From: Pogonophryne albipinna
Lineage: Eukaryota; Chordata; Actinopteri; Perciformes; Artedidraconidae
Length of the DNA: 64,000 nucleotides
Assembly (NCBI GenBank): GCA_028583405.1
Contig: CM053243.1
Coordinates: 26,256,524 to 26,320,523 of the forward strand
Reading direction: 5' to 3'
Under the pieces are notes generated by a model. The model made no database searches. It was not told where the DNA came from and was given only the letters and a program-made list of their open reading frames with translations. Positions 33,906 through 44,960 of the stretch are shown here, in pieces. The translations under genes and the position numbers were made by a program. The stretch's first letter is position 1. Each line of letters opens with the position of its first letter.

Positions 33906-34355
33906 TTACATAGTGTTCCAAGCTAGAGGAGCAGCACACATAAAAGCTTTAGTACCTAAAACAGTCCTAGCACTTGGCACATGTAATAAAAACACATCCT
34001 GGGATCTCAGGCAATAGCTACTTGCCACTCTCTGTGAGATCAAAGAGCATATATAAGTTGGTAGTTTACCCAACATGGCTTTATAGATAAACATGTACCA
34101 ATGACTGAGCCTCCGTACAGTTAGTGAAGGCAGACCTGCTTTGGCATACAGGGTACAGTGATGAGTAAGTGCTTTACAGTTAGTAACAAATCTCAGAGCA
34201 CTGTGATAGGCGGCATCTAACTTTTCCAGGCAATGGGCAGGTGCATTCATATAGATCAAATCACCATAGTCCAGCACAGGTAAAAAGGTCACAGTGACTA
34301 GCCTTTTCCTGGCCTCAAGTGAGAAACAGGACTTGTTTCTGAAAAAGAAACCTAG
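33906..34355 (-). pseudogene. LINE reverse transcriptase C-terminal region
   Basis: Resumes after the solo LTR with GFFFRNKSCFSLEARKRLV and continues to LPVLDYGDLIYMNAP. This is the thumb and C-terminal part of CR1/L2-type RT, where a YGD-like DYGDLIY motif is common. The reading stays open to a stop near 33906. A 3' UTR of about 240 bp follows to 33662, with TTATTTAACCAGGT at its end (plus strand), the usual 3' tail style of these LINEs. A short in-phase piece at 35084-35121 (NLLKKLRVRLG) joins this to the upstream fragments. Confidence 0.85.
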
Positions 34356-35083
34356 TGTTACGGTTGCTGTTTGTCTGCTCCTTAATCTGCTGAGATTGTT
34401 TGCAGCTGTGTGTGTGTGTGATTATGCAAATGAGCTGTGTGGGTGCCCCAACATCATTGGCTGTCATCTCCTGGTCTACTTCCGAGGACACTGATTGGAG
34501 CACGCCGGGGCCGACGTTCTCCAATCCCTGTGCAAGCCCAGCGCACACCTGCTGGAGAGGACTACAAAGCTGGGGACAATCATCACTCTGGAGGCTCTGT
34601 TGAGTGAACAGATGCCTCTCGCTATTTGCTTTTCATTCTGGGGGTTAACTTGTGTTGACCGTGTTATTGTGATTAGATGTGCTTAGATTAGTGTGGTTAG
34701 TAGTGTCTGGAGTAGCTTAGTTAGAGTGTAGAGTAGTTTAGTTAGTGTTTAGAGTAGTTTAGGATTTTGTGACTGTTGGCTTTTAGTTTAGCTGTGTGTT
34801 TTGTATATATTTCTTTTGCTAGTTGTACCACTGTTAAAGTGAGGTTTTGTTTCATTCTTTATTTAGTCTATTAGTATTTAATTCTCGGAATGCCTTTAGA
34901 CTCCTTTTGAGTCCTCCCTTGTTTGGTTGTTTGTCAACCTGTGCCCTTTTGTTTGTTCAGGCTGCACGCCTTCCCTTTTGTTTACCGCTGCTGTTTGTAA
35001 ATAAATCACTTTATAATTATACCAATTCCACTCTGGTCGTGTCGTTTCCCTTTGGATCCCCTAGCCCAATAGGGAACGTAACA
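34356..35083 (+). mobile_element. Solo LTR in LINE
   Basis: Starts TGTTACGG and ends CGTAACA, so the ends are inverted TGTTACG/CGTAACA, and it is flanked by a 5-bp duplication CCTAG (34351-34355 and 35084-35088). At 728 bp without internal genes it is a solo LTR left by recombination. AATAAA near 34998 marks a likely polyadenylation signal for the plus orientation. The 5-bp duplication suits a Ty3/gypsy or BEL element. The ends resemble the TGTGACA/TGTAACA ends of the LTR at 58239-58527, but the bodies differ. Confidence 0.85.
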
Positions 35084-36114
35084 CCTAGTCTAACCCTCAG
35101 CTTTTTAAGCAGGTTATTGACCAACACGTTCTCACTCCCAACCCGTCACATGTTGACGGACGGTCAGGGCCCCGCCCCGTCACTCTATTACGGACAGGGT
35201 ACCCCTTGAGAGTCAGTTTTCAACGGGCAGGGCGTCCCATTGACTTGCATAGAGCTCCCTGAACGTTGGTAATAGACGAGTTGAGATCGCGGCGAAATGC
35301 TCTCTGCAGATCCATTCTCACAGCGTTTATCAACCTTTTTCTTACTCAATATCAAGCCACACTTATTGTTTTTACTTCGTTATTTTAATTGAATAATGTA
35401 GGATTTTGTTGCCGTCAGTTATGGGGAGAGTAGGGGCTCAGAATATTGAAATCTGTATTGTTTCATCGTTTTTTCCTTCTAATTTTGTATTCTTTTCTAA
35501 ACCACACACTGTTATTTACTTAACAATAACACATAATTATCCTTGTGTTTATTTATTTGTTTGATTAATAAACACAAGTTTGAGTCCGTCAGGACCGAGG
35601 GTCGGAGCAGCTCATAGTAGTTGCTTTAGAGAATTTTACACCCGGAAGTAAGTATTCTCTCCGTTTTGCTTGACAAACCCCGTGATAGTCCTCAAGCTCT
35701 GTGATTGGATGTTTGAGTGTGCTCCGACTCCGAGGGTTACGCCAAGCGTCGAACAACACTTTGAAATGGGATGGAACCACGGCAGACTGTCCAAAACTGG
35801 ATTTGAACGGGTCCAACCCGCCCCCCCCCTCACCCACCCCGTCCCCAGAACTACACATGCTGGCTATTGTGTGTTTTGCAACATGCTCTATGGCACGTCT
35901 CTACTGGGAATTGTAGTTTTAAAAGACGTTTTCGTATTTCCCATAATAAGAAGTTGCCAGTATTAAACTGTGTACATCCCTGGAGGTTTAGGGGATAGGA
36001 AACACTCAAATTTAAAACCTATAATTAATAAATGTGTGAAAATTGCTTGTGCCCATAATGGGCAGCATATACCCACATGACAGCTAAGGTCAGAAGAGCT
36101 TTATTTAACAGCTG

Positions 36115-37157
36115 GGGGGTATACTACGAAGCAGGATTTTCGCTTAGCCGGCTAACTTCAGGGAAAACTCGGGGTTTCCGGTCCTACGAAGCTGGTTCTC
36201 TTTTTAGCAGGCTAGATCTCCATGGTAACTTATGCTGTGCGGCTAACCTGGTCGGGACCAGGTTAGGTTGCAGGCTAAGAGCTCAACTCAGTGAAAGCAC
36301 TGCCTGCTGACCAATCAGAGCTCAGTGTGCGGAGTTTAAAGCGATCAAGTCATATTACAGGAGAAAGGAAATACAGAAAAGCTGCCGTTGCAGGAAAGAC
36401 GGCCGGCAAAAATCACCGACTGTGTGAACGTGAACATTAATAGAATATCACCTCCCATCTTCAGAGCAATCTGACTAGGCCTATAACATTAGCGTTAAGA
36501 AAGCTTACTTAAATATCTGCCACAACATAAGTGACCGGATAAGAGTAACATTAAGTACAGTCCGCGGCATATCACTTCATAGTTCATAATGTATCATATA
36601 TTTCATTATCTGAGTCAGCTGAGCCGTATCTGGCCGTGCAACACTCACAGTGTCACATACTGTATGCAGAAGTATTATTTTAAGCAACACATTAAGTTGA
36701 CGAAACACTCGAGACAAATGTAATTAAAGTCAGATTGTGTCTTAGACGGGGCAGTGATATCATAAACATGTTAATGTACGCATTCAAATACTTTTTCTTT
36801 TACCATCTGTATTCACCTTGCAGGTGCAGCTATGATCTTGGATAAAGTGTTTAAGTCATGGATGTTTAAAGTTTAACTTCTTCATATGTCTAATATTATA
36901 GTTTACTTTTCATTCAGGAAGTATGGCGCTGTGCTGTCAGTACGCTTCTCCATGTTTGTGATTGGTCAAATGCTCCAAATACCACCCCTTTCATGTGAAC
37001 GTGCACCTAACTAGATAGGACACGGCTGGCTTGAGCGATCCACTTGATAACCCGCGTCGTAGTACCGTTTAGCGAGAGCGCGTATGTTTTGGATTAGGCC
37101 AACCGGCTAACTAAAACATATCCAGGTTAGGTTGAACCAGCTTCGTAGTACAGGCCC
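36115..37157. mobile_element. CTG-flanked DNA transposon, PIF/Harbinger-like, copy B
   Basis: Left end GGGGGTATACTACGAAGC and right end GCTTCGTAGTACAGGCCC, flanked by CTG (36112-36114 and 37158-37160). The body is the reverse complement of the element at 18614-19605 with frequent point differences, so the two are members of one family in opposite orientation. No intact transposase. It sits inside the 7-bp-flanked transposon and is therefore younger than that insertion. Confidence 0.8.
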
Positions 37158-37258
37158 CTGCTCTTATGTCTGTGACCCCTCCTGTTGTTAATTGATAAGC
37201 CTGAAACATGCACTTGTCAAGGTTCAGAGGCAAATATGGCAGTAGCCATCGATCATCT

Positions 37259-37300
37259 TAAGATAAGATATACTTTATTGATCCTAAGTTGTGTAACAGT
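37259..37300. repeat. Fish retroelement-tail-like fragment
   Basis: AAGATAAGATATACTTTATTGATCC resembles, from memory, a tail motif frequent in fish repeats; a diverged relative with CAATCCCAAATTGGGAAATT lies near 50490. Confidence 0.3.
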
Positions 37301-38734
37301 TGTAAATATGCAGTGGTGTTTATTTGTAAATCATTTAGTATAATCACACAAATTCTGTGTTTTATAAATAATAATTCTGTGTTCTTTATTTATTGAATAT
37401 TCAATACCTGACAAGGTCGGAGATGAAAAACTTGGGTCGCAGGTTCCTCAACAGTGCATTACAAGACATCTATCAATATGTGTGTATACCTCCACCATCG
37501 TATTCTGCACATTTCTTATACTATCTACATACATCTTATAAGAGTATAATACCTATAATATCAGTTAAAATAAGTGCTTAAACATACAGTAGTTAACATT
37601 GCAGGAAAGCAATATATTAGTACTTTGTCAGGCTTAATATTTATACCCCCAAAGCTTTTTTCTTATTCAAAATAAGACCTTAACCTAAAGTATTCTTTAA
37701 TGTTTAAATAAAGCCTTATTAGTTTGTCTGTCTGTGTCTCCTATTAATATCTAATAATAAAAATAATACATTTCAATAACGTGCTTTAACCACCAGGTGT
37801 CCCTTTCTATCAGCTGTGCACCGTTATATTGTAAATATACCAATATACCGATTGGATCAAATATAAAAGTCAGCCGAATTAGTGTTGATACTGCAAGGAG
37901 ACTTATATTGTGAAGAGAAATTGAAGATTTGGTTTAATTGCTGATATATTTATGATCCACGTCACATATTCAGTTTCGGCGGCAGTTCTTCCTATTTGTC
38001 TAGAAGTCTTCTCACCAGGGCTCTATAAATAGCAAACTACGGCAGATATGTAATATTTAATGCAGCCGAACCGTGTATTACAATGCCGTTATGTGATGAA
38101 CTCCAAAGAGAAAAGCAAGCAAACTCGGAATAAAGTATTATTTTATTTTTTTTAAATGTTTTCGGATTTCACATCAACAGGAAGTCCGGTTAACTAAAAT
38201 GTCCGTGTGGAACAATACCCCAACCCATAGATCCGTGGGTGAATAATGTCAATCACCACATTACACACATCCCTTCACATTTAAATTTAAATTTGCATTA
38301 AAGTATTTCGTGAGGCCTTCTAAAATGTTTTTAAATATAATTAGGGTTGTAGTTGAAGAGTTTGTAACGGACAACGGCACGTCCATTAATTCCACAACCA
38401 CACACATGGATTAACATCGATTTAATACATTAATGTAGCGTTTGTTTCTGCTAAAAGAGGTGTCGACCAGCTGGGGCAAAAAGAAAATCGGTGAAATCGA
38501 GTGTGACTATTAAAAAATAAATAATTATTATATTAATATTGACAATAACAACCGACCGTCGGGGAGCGTTCTCATGGCGTCTATTAACAACGCTATGGGA
38601 GGTCTATGAAGGTCTATGGGATGCCCTGCCCGTTGAAAACTGACACTCAAGGGGTACCCTGTCCGTAATAGAGTGACGGGGAGGGGCCCTGACCGTCCGT
38701 CAACGTGTGACGGGTTGGGAGTGAGAACGTGTTG

Positions 38735-38778
38735 TATTGACATGAAGTTTAAAAGTAAGACAATCCTCAAGCCATATA
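38735..38778 (-). pseudogene. LINE RT fragment between Tc1 and 7-bp-flanked element
   Basis: Forty-four bases reading IWLEDCLTFKLHVN in phase with the pieces on both sides. The RT post-catalytic motif LGIWL-D, with the following LTF, is expected here. Only recognisable because its neighbours are known. Confidence 0.8.
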
Positions 38779-39322
38779 CAGTTGCAAGAAAAAGAATGTG
38801 AACCCTTTGGATTCTCCACACATAGCGTTGTGTGTTCCTTCCAAACAACTCAACTTTGGTTTCATCTGTCCACAGAATATGTTGCCAGTAGTGCTGTGGA
38901 ACATCCAGGTGCTCTTTTGCAAACTTCAAACGTGCAGCAATGTTTTTTCTGGACAGCAGTGGCTTCCTCCGTGGTGTCCTCCCATGAACTCCATTCTTGT
39001 TCAGTGTTTTACGTATTGTAGATTCGTCAACAGAGATGTTAGCATGTGCCAGAGATTTCTTTAAGTCTCTAGCTGACACTCTAGGATTCTTCTTCACCTC
39101 ATTGAGCATTCTGAGCTGTGCTCTTGCAGTCATCTTTACAGGACGGCCACTCCTAGGGAGAGTAGCAACAGTGCTGAACTTTCTCCATTTATAGACAATT
39201 TGTCTTACCGTGGACTGATGAACATCAAGGCTTTTAGAGATACTTTTGTAACCCTTTCCAGCTTTATGCAAGTCAACAATTCTTAATCGTAGGTCTTCTG
39301 AGAGCTCTTTTGTGCGAGGCAT
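38779..39322 (-). pseudogene. Tc1 transposase, C-terminally truncated
   Basis: Starts [20 protein letters not shown]. Two helix-turn-helix (paired-like) domains follow: [20 protein letters not shown] near residues 25-44 and [20 protein letters not shown] near 82-101, joined by a PRSGRP linker (56-61). The first catalytic aspartate is present in WTDETKVELFG (residue 153). After about residue 170 the sequence leaves the family: the second aspartate and the final D/E are deleted, and the frame reads through the terminal repeat into the neighbouring element. It could bind its ends but not cut. Confidence 0.92.
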
Positions 39323-39699
39323 GGTTCACATCTGGCAATGCTTAGAACAGCAAATTCAAAACTGGTGTGTATTTTTTATAGGGCAGGGCAGCTTTAACCA
39401 ACACCTCCAATCTCGTCTCATTGATTGGACTCCAGGTTGGCTGACTCCTGACTCCAATTAGCTCTTGAAGAAGTCTTTAGCCTAGGGGTTCACATACTTT
39501 TTCCACCCTGCACTGTGAATGTTTACATGGTGTGTTCAATAAAAACATGAAAACATATAATAGTTTGTGTGGTATTAGTTTAAGCAGACTGTGTTTGTCT
39601 ATTGTTGTGACTTAGATGAAGATCAGAACACATTTTATTACCAACTTATGCAGAAATCCAGGTAATTCAAAAGGGTTCACATACTTTTTCTTGCAACTG
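38779..39699 (-). mobile_element. Tc1-like transposon, internally deleted
   Basis: Ends are CAGTTGCAAGAAAAAG at the left and CTTTTTCTTGCAACTG at the right, continuing as an inverted repeat of about 26 bp, flanked by TA duplications (38777-38778 and 39700-39701). At 921 bp it is well short of the roughly 1.6 kb of a complete Tc1 element. It interrupts the LINE RT, and dropping the insert and one TA restores the LINE frame. Confidence 0.95.
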
Positions 39700-40709
39700 T
39701 ACCTAGGCATTTATAACAGGTAAACACTTCTAGTACTTGTCCTTGCATAGTAACAATATCCAAAGCAGTCTCTGGAGTCTTTTTTGCTTTTGAAACCCTA
39801 ACCCTAAGCATTACCTTGGTTTTCTCAACATTTAAAAGAAGCTTAAGCTCAGGGAGCTGAGTCTGAATAATGTTAACAGCCTAAAAACAGCCTGTAATTT
39901 AACACCAGCACCAGCCTCCTTAAATGAGGGACCTGCACAATACATCACGGTATCCGCATACAAATGTAAAGTAGCTTCATCCACATTTTCACCTAAACTG
40001 TTGATATATATGGAGAATAAAAGTGGACCTAAAACAGAACCTTGGGGAACACCATTAGCAATGTTCAACCACTCAGAAGTGAGCCCATCAAAGTGAACAC
40101 ATTGGGACCTTTCAGAGAGGTAGTTCACAAACCTCCCCACTGCATGGCTGGATATGCCAATACTGAGTAGCCTCTGCTTTAAGAAGCGATGATCGACGGT
40201 ATCAAACGCTTTGGAAAGGTCAATGAATGCACAACTCTGCTTATTATCTAAAATACTCGTAATGTCATTCACCACTTTCATTGTCGCAGTGATGGTGCTA
40301 TGTTGCTTTCTGAAGCCTGACTGATGTTTGGACAGGATATCATTCTTACATAAAAACTCCTTTACTTGTTCACTCACTAGATGTTCGAGCACCTTCGCCA
40401 GAACTGATAATTTAGAGATTGGCCTATAGTTATTTAAAATAGTTGCTTCCCCTCCTTTTAGCAAAGGCAAGACATAAGCTGACTTCCATACTTTTGGAAT
40501 TGCATTTGTGCTGAGGGAGAGGTTAAAAAGAGTAGTAAAAGGTGGAGCAATAAAATCTGCATCTATCTTTAAAAAGAAAGGTTCTACCCTAATTGTGGCT
40601 ACAGCACAGTGGTCACTCACATCATTCGCAAATACTCCCACAGATGAATATTTGTGGGGAACATTAGTTAGAATGAGATCAATTAGGGAGGATTTATTAC
40701 GGGACTTAA
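39700..40709 (-). pseudogene. LINE nuclease C-terminus and reverse transcriptase core
   Basis: Reads from the nuclease C-terminus (DLILTNVPHKY, SDHCAVAT) straight into RT (NNYRPISKLSVLAKVLEHLV), skipping the usual linker, so an internal deletion has joined the two. RT blocks present: HQSGFRKQHST, CAFIDLSKAFDTVDH with the first palm aspartate, and NGVPQGSVLGPLLFSIYINSL. The catalytic box reads YADTV where YADDT is expected, so one aspartate of the dyad is missing. A frameshift near 39870 follows, beside the repeated AACAGCCT words. The frame then stays open to the Tc1 insertion (…TCYKCLG). A (TTAGGG)2 insertion lies at 39797-39808. Confidence 0.88.
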
Positions 40710-40930
40710 AGGGAAATGGAAACACTTTTCAAACTGCTTTCCATGCGACAATATTCCCATTAGGAAATGTATTAATCTAGTCTATTTCCAATGTAAACGA
40801 TCGAGATACGCAAATTTATTTTTTGAAATACGTGCCTAATGACCATGGGCGCTTCCATAGCTCCGGGACTTTCCCAGTGACGTCACTGTGTGGGTACGGC
40901 TTCCTGGGTCAAAGCTCAATAACAAACAAC

Positions 40931-41383
40931 ATGGCGTGCAATGCACCAGTAGTTTACAACAAAAGAAAACGATCGTCGTCAGGAGCGTATTGTATTGCCC
41001 CAGGCTGCACAAATGGATTTTATACGAAGAAGGAAGAAGTACATTTCCATAGGCTGCCACTAAAGAATGAGAAGCTGCTCAAAGCATGGGTTATTTCCAT
41101 GAAACGGTCCGATCCGCCGCTGAATCAGTACGCACGTGTGTGCAGCGAACACTTTAAAAATGACGATTATGTCCACAAAATGAGGTTTGATGAGTCTGGA
41201 TGCCTGGTTCAATACAAAACATCGGATTTGAAGCCAGGATCTGTTCCCACAATATTCGATTTCTCAACGTATGCAGTCGGGAACACCGACCGTCCCAGCA
41301 CGTCGGCCGCGCAAGACAATGACAGTGTCAACAAACGTGAAGTTCGAGCCACCAAACGAGTTGCTTCAGCTGCCGAGAGAGAG
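40931..41383 (+). CDS. THAP-domain first exon of TTAA-flanked transposon
   Basis: The ATG at 40931 begins MACNAPVVYNKRKR. The THAP zinc finger follows: Cys21 and Cys26 (YCIAPGC), an invariant-type tryptophan at 53 (AWVISM), Cys71 and His74 (VCSEHF), and an AVPTIF-like box SVPTIF at 104-109. This C2CH module binds DNA and, in Kolobok and P-type transposases, recognises transposon ends. The frame stays open for 151 codons to a GT donor (GAG|GTAAAT, 41384) and closes by stop at 41411-41413 if unspliced. No DDE catalytic exons follow inside the element. The exon itself has no visible defect. It may act as a binding-only protein or be an orphan exon. Confidence 0.75.
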
Positions 41384-41662
41384 GTAAATATTGCAGCACT
41401 ACCAGATTACTAGCTCACACATGTATTTACTGACACAGTGTGACCTTATTAATTAACGCAATCGCGTCCAAACTAAATGGTAGCTATTATTATGACGTAC
41501 AATGGAGAATTGGGGGTGTTCTCTAGCTCAACTAATTAAACTGGCATACACACGCTCATCTGTCGAAAACAGCCCTAAAAAGGCTAGTATTGCTGGACTA
41601 GGTGTTCAATGGATGGTATTGCCAAGATGTATGAGGTGTTGGAAAATAATACAAAATATATG

Positions 41663-41881
41663 TCAACTGACCACTGGTACATGTGGATAAAACCAAGGTA
41701 ATGTTTCGGCGGATTCCGGATCGTATGCCACTCTAGTATTTGACCGAATCGGTTCATAAGCATAGGCCATGGGATGCCTGGTAACTGTAAATGCTTCCAC
41801 ATCAATGTCATCTCCCGACGAATAGTCAAATTCATCGTTCAAAACGCCGATCTCATTACAAAATTCCTCCATCGCTGCCAT
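41663..41881 (-). CDS. Acidic N-terminal exon of second transposon gene
   Basis: On the minus strand ATGs at 41879-41881 and 41870-41872 open a frame: MAAMEEFCNEIGVLNDEFDY, then an acidic SSGDDIDVEAF stretch and a PMAYAYEP motif. From memory this resembles N-termini of the short P2X7-tail-like proteins encoded by some fish transposons, but the diagnostic cysteine-rich module is absent here. The frame ends at 41663; a GT at about 41687 could be a donor. It faces the THAP exon across about 280 bp. Function unknown. Confidence 0.4.
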   Translation of the reverse strand: MAAMEEFCNEIGVLNDEFDYSSGDDIDVEAFTVTRHPMAYAYEPIRSNTRVAYDPESAETLPWFYPHVPVVS

Positions 41882-42122
41882 ATCTGCTACGTTGTGTTGA
41901 CTTCCGGTATGGATACCCGGAGCGAGGACCCACACAGTGACGTCACCATTTGGGACTCCCCTAATGGCAGCGGCCTGGTCCCGGAATTCCCCACCCGGCC
42001 GGCGGATAATTAATTTTCTTTTGGCGAGTAATATCATATACGATAAATATTACGATCAATATCCATTGTAAAATGAATAAACTACCGGAATATTAAAGCT
42101 GTAATGGTGTTTCCTTTCCCCT

Positions 42123-42676
42123 TTAATGTTAAGGCGAGTAGGACTGTCAACAATCTGAGTAACATTCAAAGAGATACAAAGGTTTTTTAAATCCTCTGAC
42201 ACTGCAGTTAACCAGTCCCAGTTAAAATCACCAAGTAGCACTATTTCCTTGTAGTCTAGTTGCGATAAAAGATTTGCTAGCAAAGACAAGGAGTCCTTGA
42301 CAGCTGAGGGGGGTCTGTAACAGCCCACCACCATGACCTGTTGCCCCTTTGCCACTTCTATATTTAAGGATAAAAATTTGAATTGCTTACTGATAGATTT
42401 GGAAACTAATGTGGTTACACTGAACTTATTCTTAACATAAATGGCAATGCCACCACCTTTATTAGGCCGGTTGGTACAATACACATTATAACCATTTAAG
42501 GATATGTCCGAGGCCAAAATAGATTTATTTAGCCATGTTTCTGATAAAACAATGACGTCAGCGTCAGTCGAGCTCGCCCAAATGCGGACAAAATCTAGTT
42601 TACCTAACAAACTGCGAGTAGCGATCTGACTACTACTACTGGGTGGACCAGGGTTAGGTTGTACATTTCCTGACAG
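42123..42676 (-). pseudogene. LINE endonuclease domain (2A-LINE)
   Basis: Begins with the NPGP end of the 2A-like motif (42644-42655 encodes NPGP), then the endonuclease: IVLSETWLNKS with the catalytic glutamate, NKGGGIAIYVK, a YRPPSA box and VLLGDFNWDWL. The frame then runs into the TTAA-flanked element at 42122, and the last codons read beyond that point are not LINE. On the far side of the insert (40705) it resumes at SRNKSSLIDLILTN, including a SDHCAVATI box, so the C-terminal SDH signature of the nuclease survives there. No stop occurs inside this segment. Confidence 0.85.
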
Positions 42677-43744
42677 TAATAACCAGAGGTGTGGACTCGA
42701 GTCACATGACTTGGACTCGAGTCAGAATCGAGTCACAAATTTGATGACTTGAGACTCGACTTGACAACATCACAAAACACTTGCGACTCGACTTGGACTT
42801 GAACACCAATGACTCGGGACTTGACTTGGACTTGAGCCTTCTGACTTGAGGTGACTTGATACTTTAATTCAGAGGTCTCCAACACGCCAATCGCGAGCTG
42901 CCGTTAGAAGAGCAGACTCCCGTCGGGGAAAGCAGCATCTTCAGCCGCTCCTACTCTTGCTGAGAATTCTTGCAGGCAGGGGCGGGTCTTTATTTAGCTG
43001 GGCCATCATGCGGCCAATCATATGCGAGGACACACTAGGATCATACCATTATGTGAAAGAAGGGTGGGGGGAACAGCATGTGTAGTGGTACAGGCCAGCT
43101 GCACAGAGCGACGGGAAGACGGGGAGCCGGATTTAAATGCAAGCGCATTTGAAAGGTACTTCTGTGTTGCGATAGCGTCTAAATGTGTTTTGGGGGAAAT
43201 GTCCGGACTGCAAAGTAACCAGTACGGTAATAGCCTTTCAGTTCCCCCCAACAATTTGTATTGAATTAAATCAACATGGAACCAGTAATCACTAACTTTG
43301 TTTCCCCCGGCCCCTTATTGGAGAACACCCAGCTAGTAATCTAGCAACCAAGCTTCAGCTCATTTAGCCTTAGCCTATCTTCGAATCTATTTAGCCTACA
43401 AATGAATATGGGGAAGTGTAAGTTCAACTGTATTTGGTTGGAAAACGTCTAATTTAGTGCTTGGTTGAAACCAGTGGAGAGAACGTGTTTGAAGCCCGCT
43501 GCACCTTTTGTAAAAGAAATTAGCGTTTGTTTTGCTAATGTAGCGTTAGCTAGTGCAGCAGCAGCTAGTGGAGCGTTAGCTAGCAGCAGCTCCCGCAACA
43601 ACACCGGGGGACCTCCGGGCGAAGTTTGGGTCTACGTCAACCCTAAAAGCGGAGGTGCTGTGGACGCTAAATACCGTAGCTAAACACCAATCATACAACA
43701 GCAACAATGAAATAGTGTAGCCAAGGCAGCAGAGCTCTGAATAT

Positions 43745-43745
<1 letters not shown>

Positions 43746-43779
<34 letters not shown>

Positions 43780-44101
43780 GGATGCTCGATTATGGCAATA
43801 ATCAAGATTATGTTGGTCAATAATTAATATCATGATTATTAAATACGATTATTCATTGACTTTGAAAACATCCATTTATTGAACTTTAAAACAAATAATA
43901 ATTTGAACAGTATCTTTTTAACTGTTGATTACCCTGAACGTATAATTCAACTGAAAAACCAATACAAAAATTAATTAAATAAATGATACATTAGTAAAAA
44001 ATTAATTAGATCAAATATGTTGTAGTGCACTGTCACAACCTAGCAAAATCGTAATTGCGATTAAAATATGATTACTTGCACAGCCCTAACACACACACAC
44101 A
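43746..44101. repeat. (AC)n microsatellite split by a transposon
   Basis: AC runs at 43746-43776 and 44089-44101 lie on either side of the small hAT element; further impure CA sequence follows to about 44133. Confidence 0.9.
43777..44088. mobile_element. Small hAT-type MITE in AC repeat
   Basis: Left end TAGGGATGCTCGATTATGG, right end (minus strand) TAGGGCTGTGCAAGTAATC. The AC run on both sides is compatible with an 8-bp ACACACAC duplication. 312 bp, AT-rich, no coding capacity. Confidence 0.8.
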
Positions 44102-44868
44102 CTCAAGCACACACAGACACACACACATACACACTTTTTGTCTAACACGCTAACACAGTTCTGTACTGTTATGCTGTTATGTTCAGTCATTGTTCTTATG
44201 TTGAACATGAATACATTTACTTTGTAAGTGATTATGGGACGTATTTCTTCTTTCATATCAATTTTCCTTCATACTTTATTGCCGTGAAATAGGTCTTAAA
44301 TTCTATTCAACGTGGTCTTAAAAAGGTGTTAAAAAGTCTTACATTTGAGTTGGCGAAACCTGCAGGAACCCTGTACAATAAAAAGTCCTGCATTCAAAAT
44401 GTTACAAGTAAAAGTAGAAAAGTATTAGCATCAAAATATAGTTAAAGTACCACCTGCAGAGGGATCTAGATGCAGGTGTTCTCTTCCCCATAGAGACCGC
44501 CTGGCTGCACATTATCCCTTGCATAAAGATAGATTGTGGGTCCCTTATAACATGTTGTACACAGTGGAAATAAACATTCTGGTTACCTCAACATCAGGGA
44601 TCTTATACATTAAACTCCTTCTGAATCAAACCGTCACGGTAGCCTTACCTTACTGATCCCTCTTCAAATAGAAAAAAACATGTTACTTTACCAGCAGAGA
44701 GAAAATGGATTATTAAATGATTAATGTGACTAATAAAGAGCAGTTTGATTATTAAGTATTATTCTGTTGATCGATGTCATTACATTTGATGAAAAGCACA
44801 TAATGACTTGTTTATGACTCGTTTTGTCAAAGTTTAGGACTTGGACTTGACTTGAACTTGCCCATCCT

Positions 44869-44960
44869 GACTTGAGACTTGACTCGGACTTGAGCGCAAA
44901 GACTTGAGACTTGACTCGGACTTGAGCGCAAAGACTTGAGACTTGACTCGGACTTGCAAA
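44869..44960. repeat. Minisatellite, 32 bp x about 2.9
   Basis: Tandem 32-bp units starting GACTTGAGACTTGACTCGG, the first two identical, the third partial, at the right end of the hAT element. Confidence 0.95.

Larger units (their letters stand above)
35122..38734. mobile_element. DNA transposon with 7-bp target duplication, superfamily unknown
   Basis: Ends are CAACACGTTCTCACTCCC at the left and its inverse at the right. Inverted similarity runs about 120 bp inward (through GACGGACGGTCAGGGCCC and the GGGTACCCCTTGAGAGTCAG region). The flanking duplication is TATTGAC (35115-35121 and 38735-38741). A 7-8 bp duplication could indicate a P, hAT or Mutator-like element. No transposase is recognisable. 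The CTG-flanked element at 36115-37157 is nested inside. Without it the element is about 2.57 kb. A C-run (35819-35829) lies near an unexplained coding-like region. Confidence 0.75.
40710..42122. mobile_element. TTAA-flanked transposon, Kolobok-like, two convergent exons
   Basis: Inserted in the LINE at TTAA (40706-40709 and 42123-42126). Ends are AGGGAAATGGAAACAC at the left and GTGTTTCCTTTCCCCT at the right. TTAA duplications plus a THAP-domain protein match the Kolobok superfamily as described in vertebrates. At 1,413 bp it is too short for a full transposase. A THAP exon reads in from the left (plus) and an acidic exon reads in from the right (minus), so it looks like an internally deleted copy of a larger two-gene element. 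Confidence 0.75.

Noticed and set aside
38528..38778. C-terminal part of the Tc1 transposase frame
   Set aside because: Lies beyond the Tc1 end, in LINE and neighbouring transposon sequence; not transposase.
41502..41690. 62-codon plus frame between the two transposon exons
   Set aside because: No motif, and it overlaps the convergent minus exon region.
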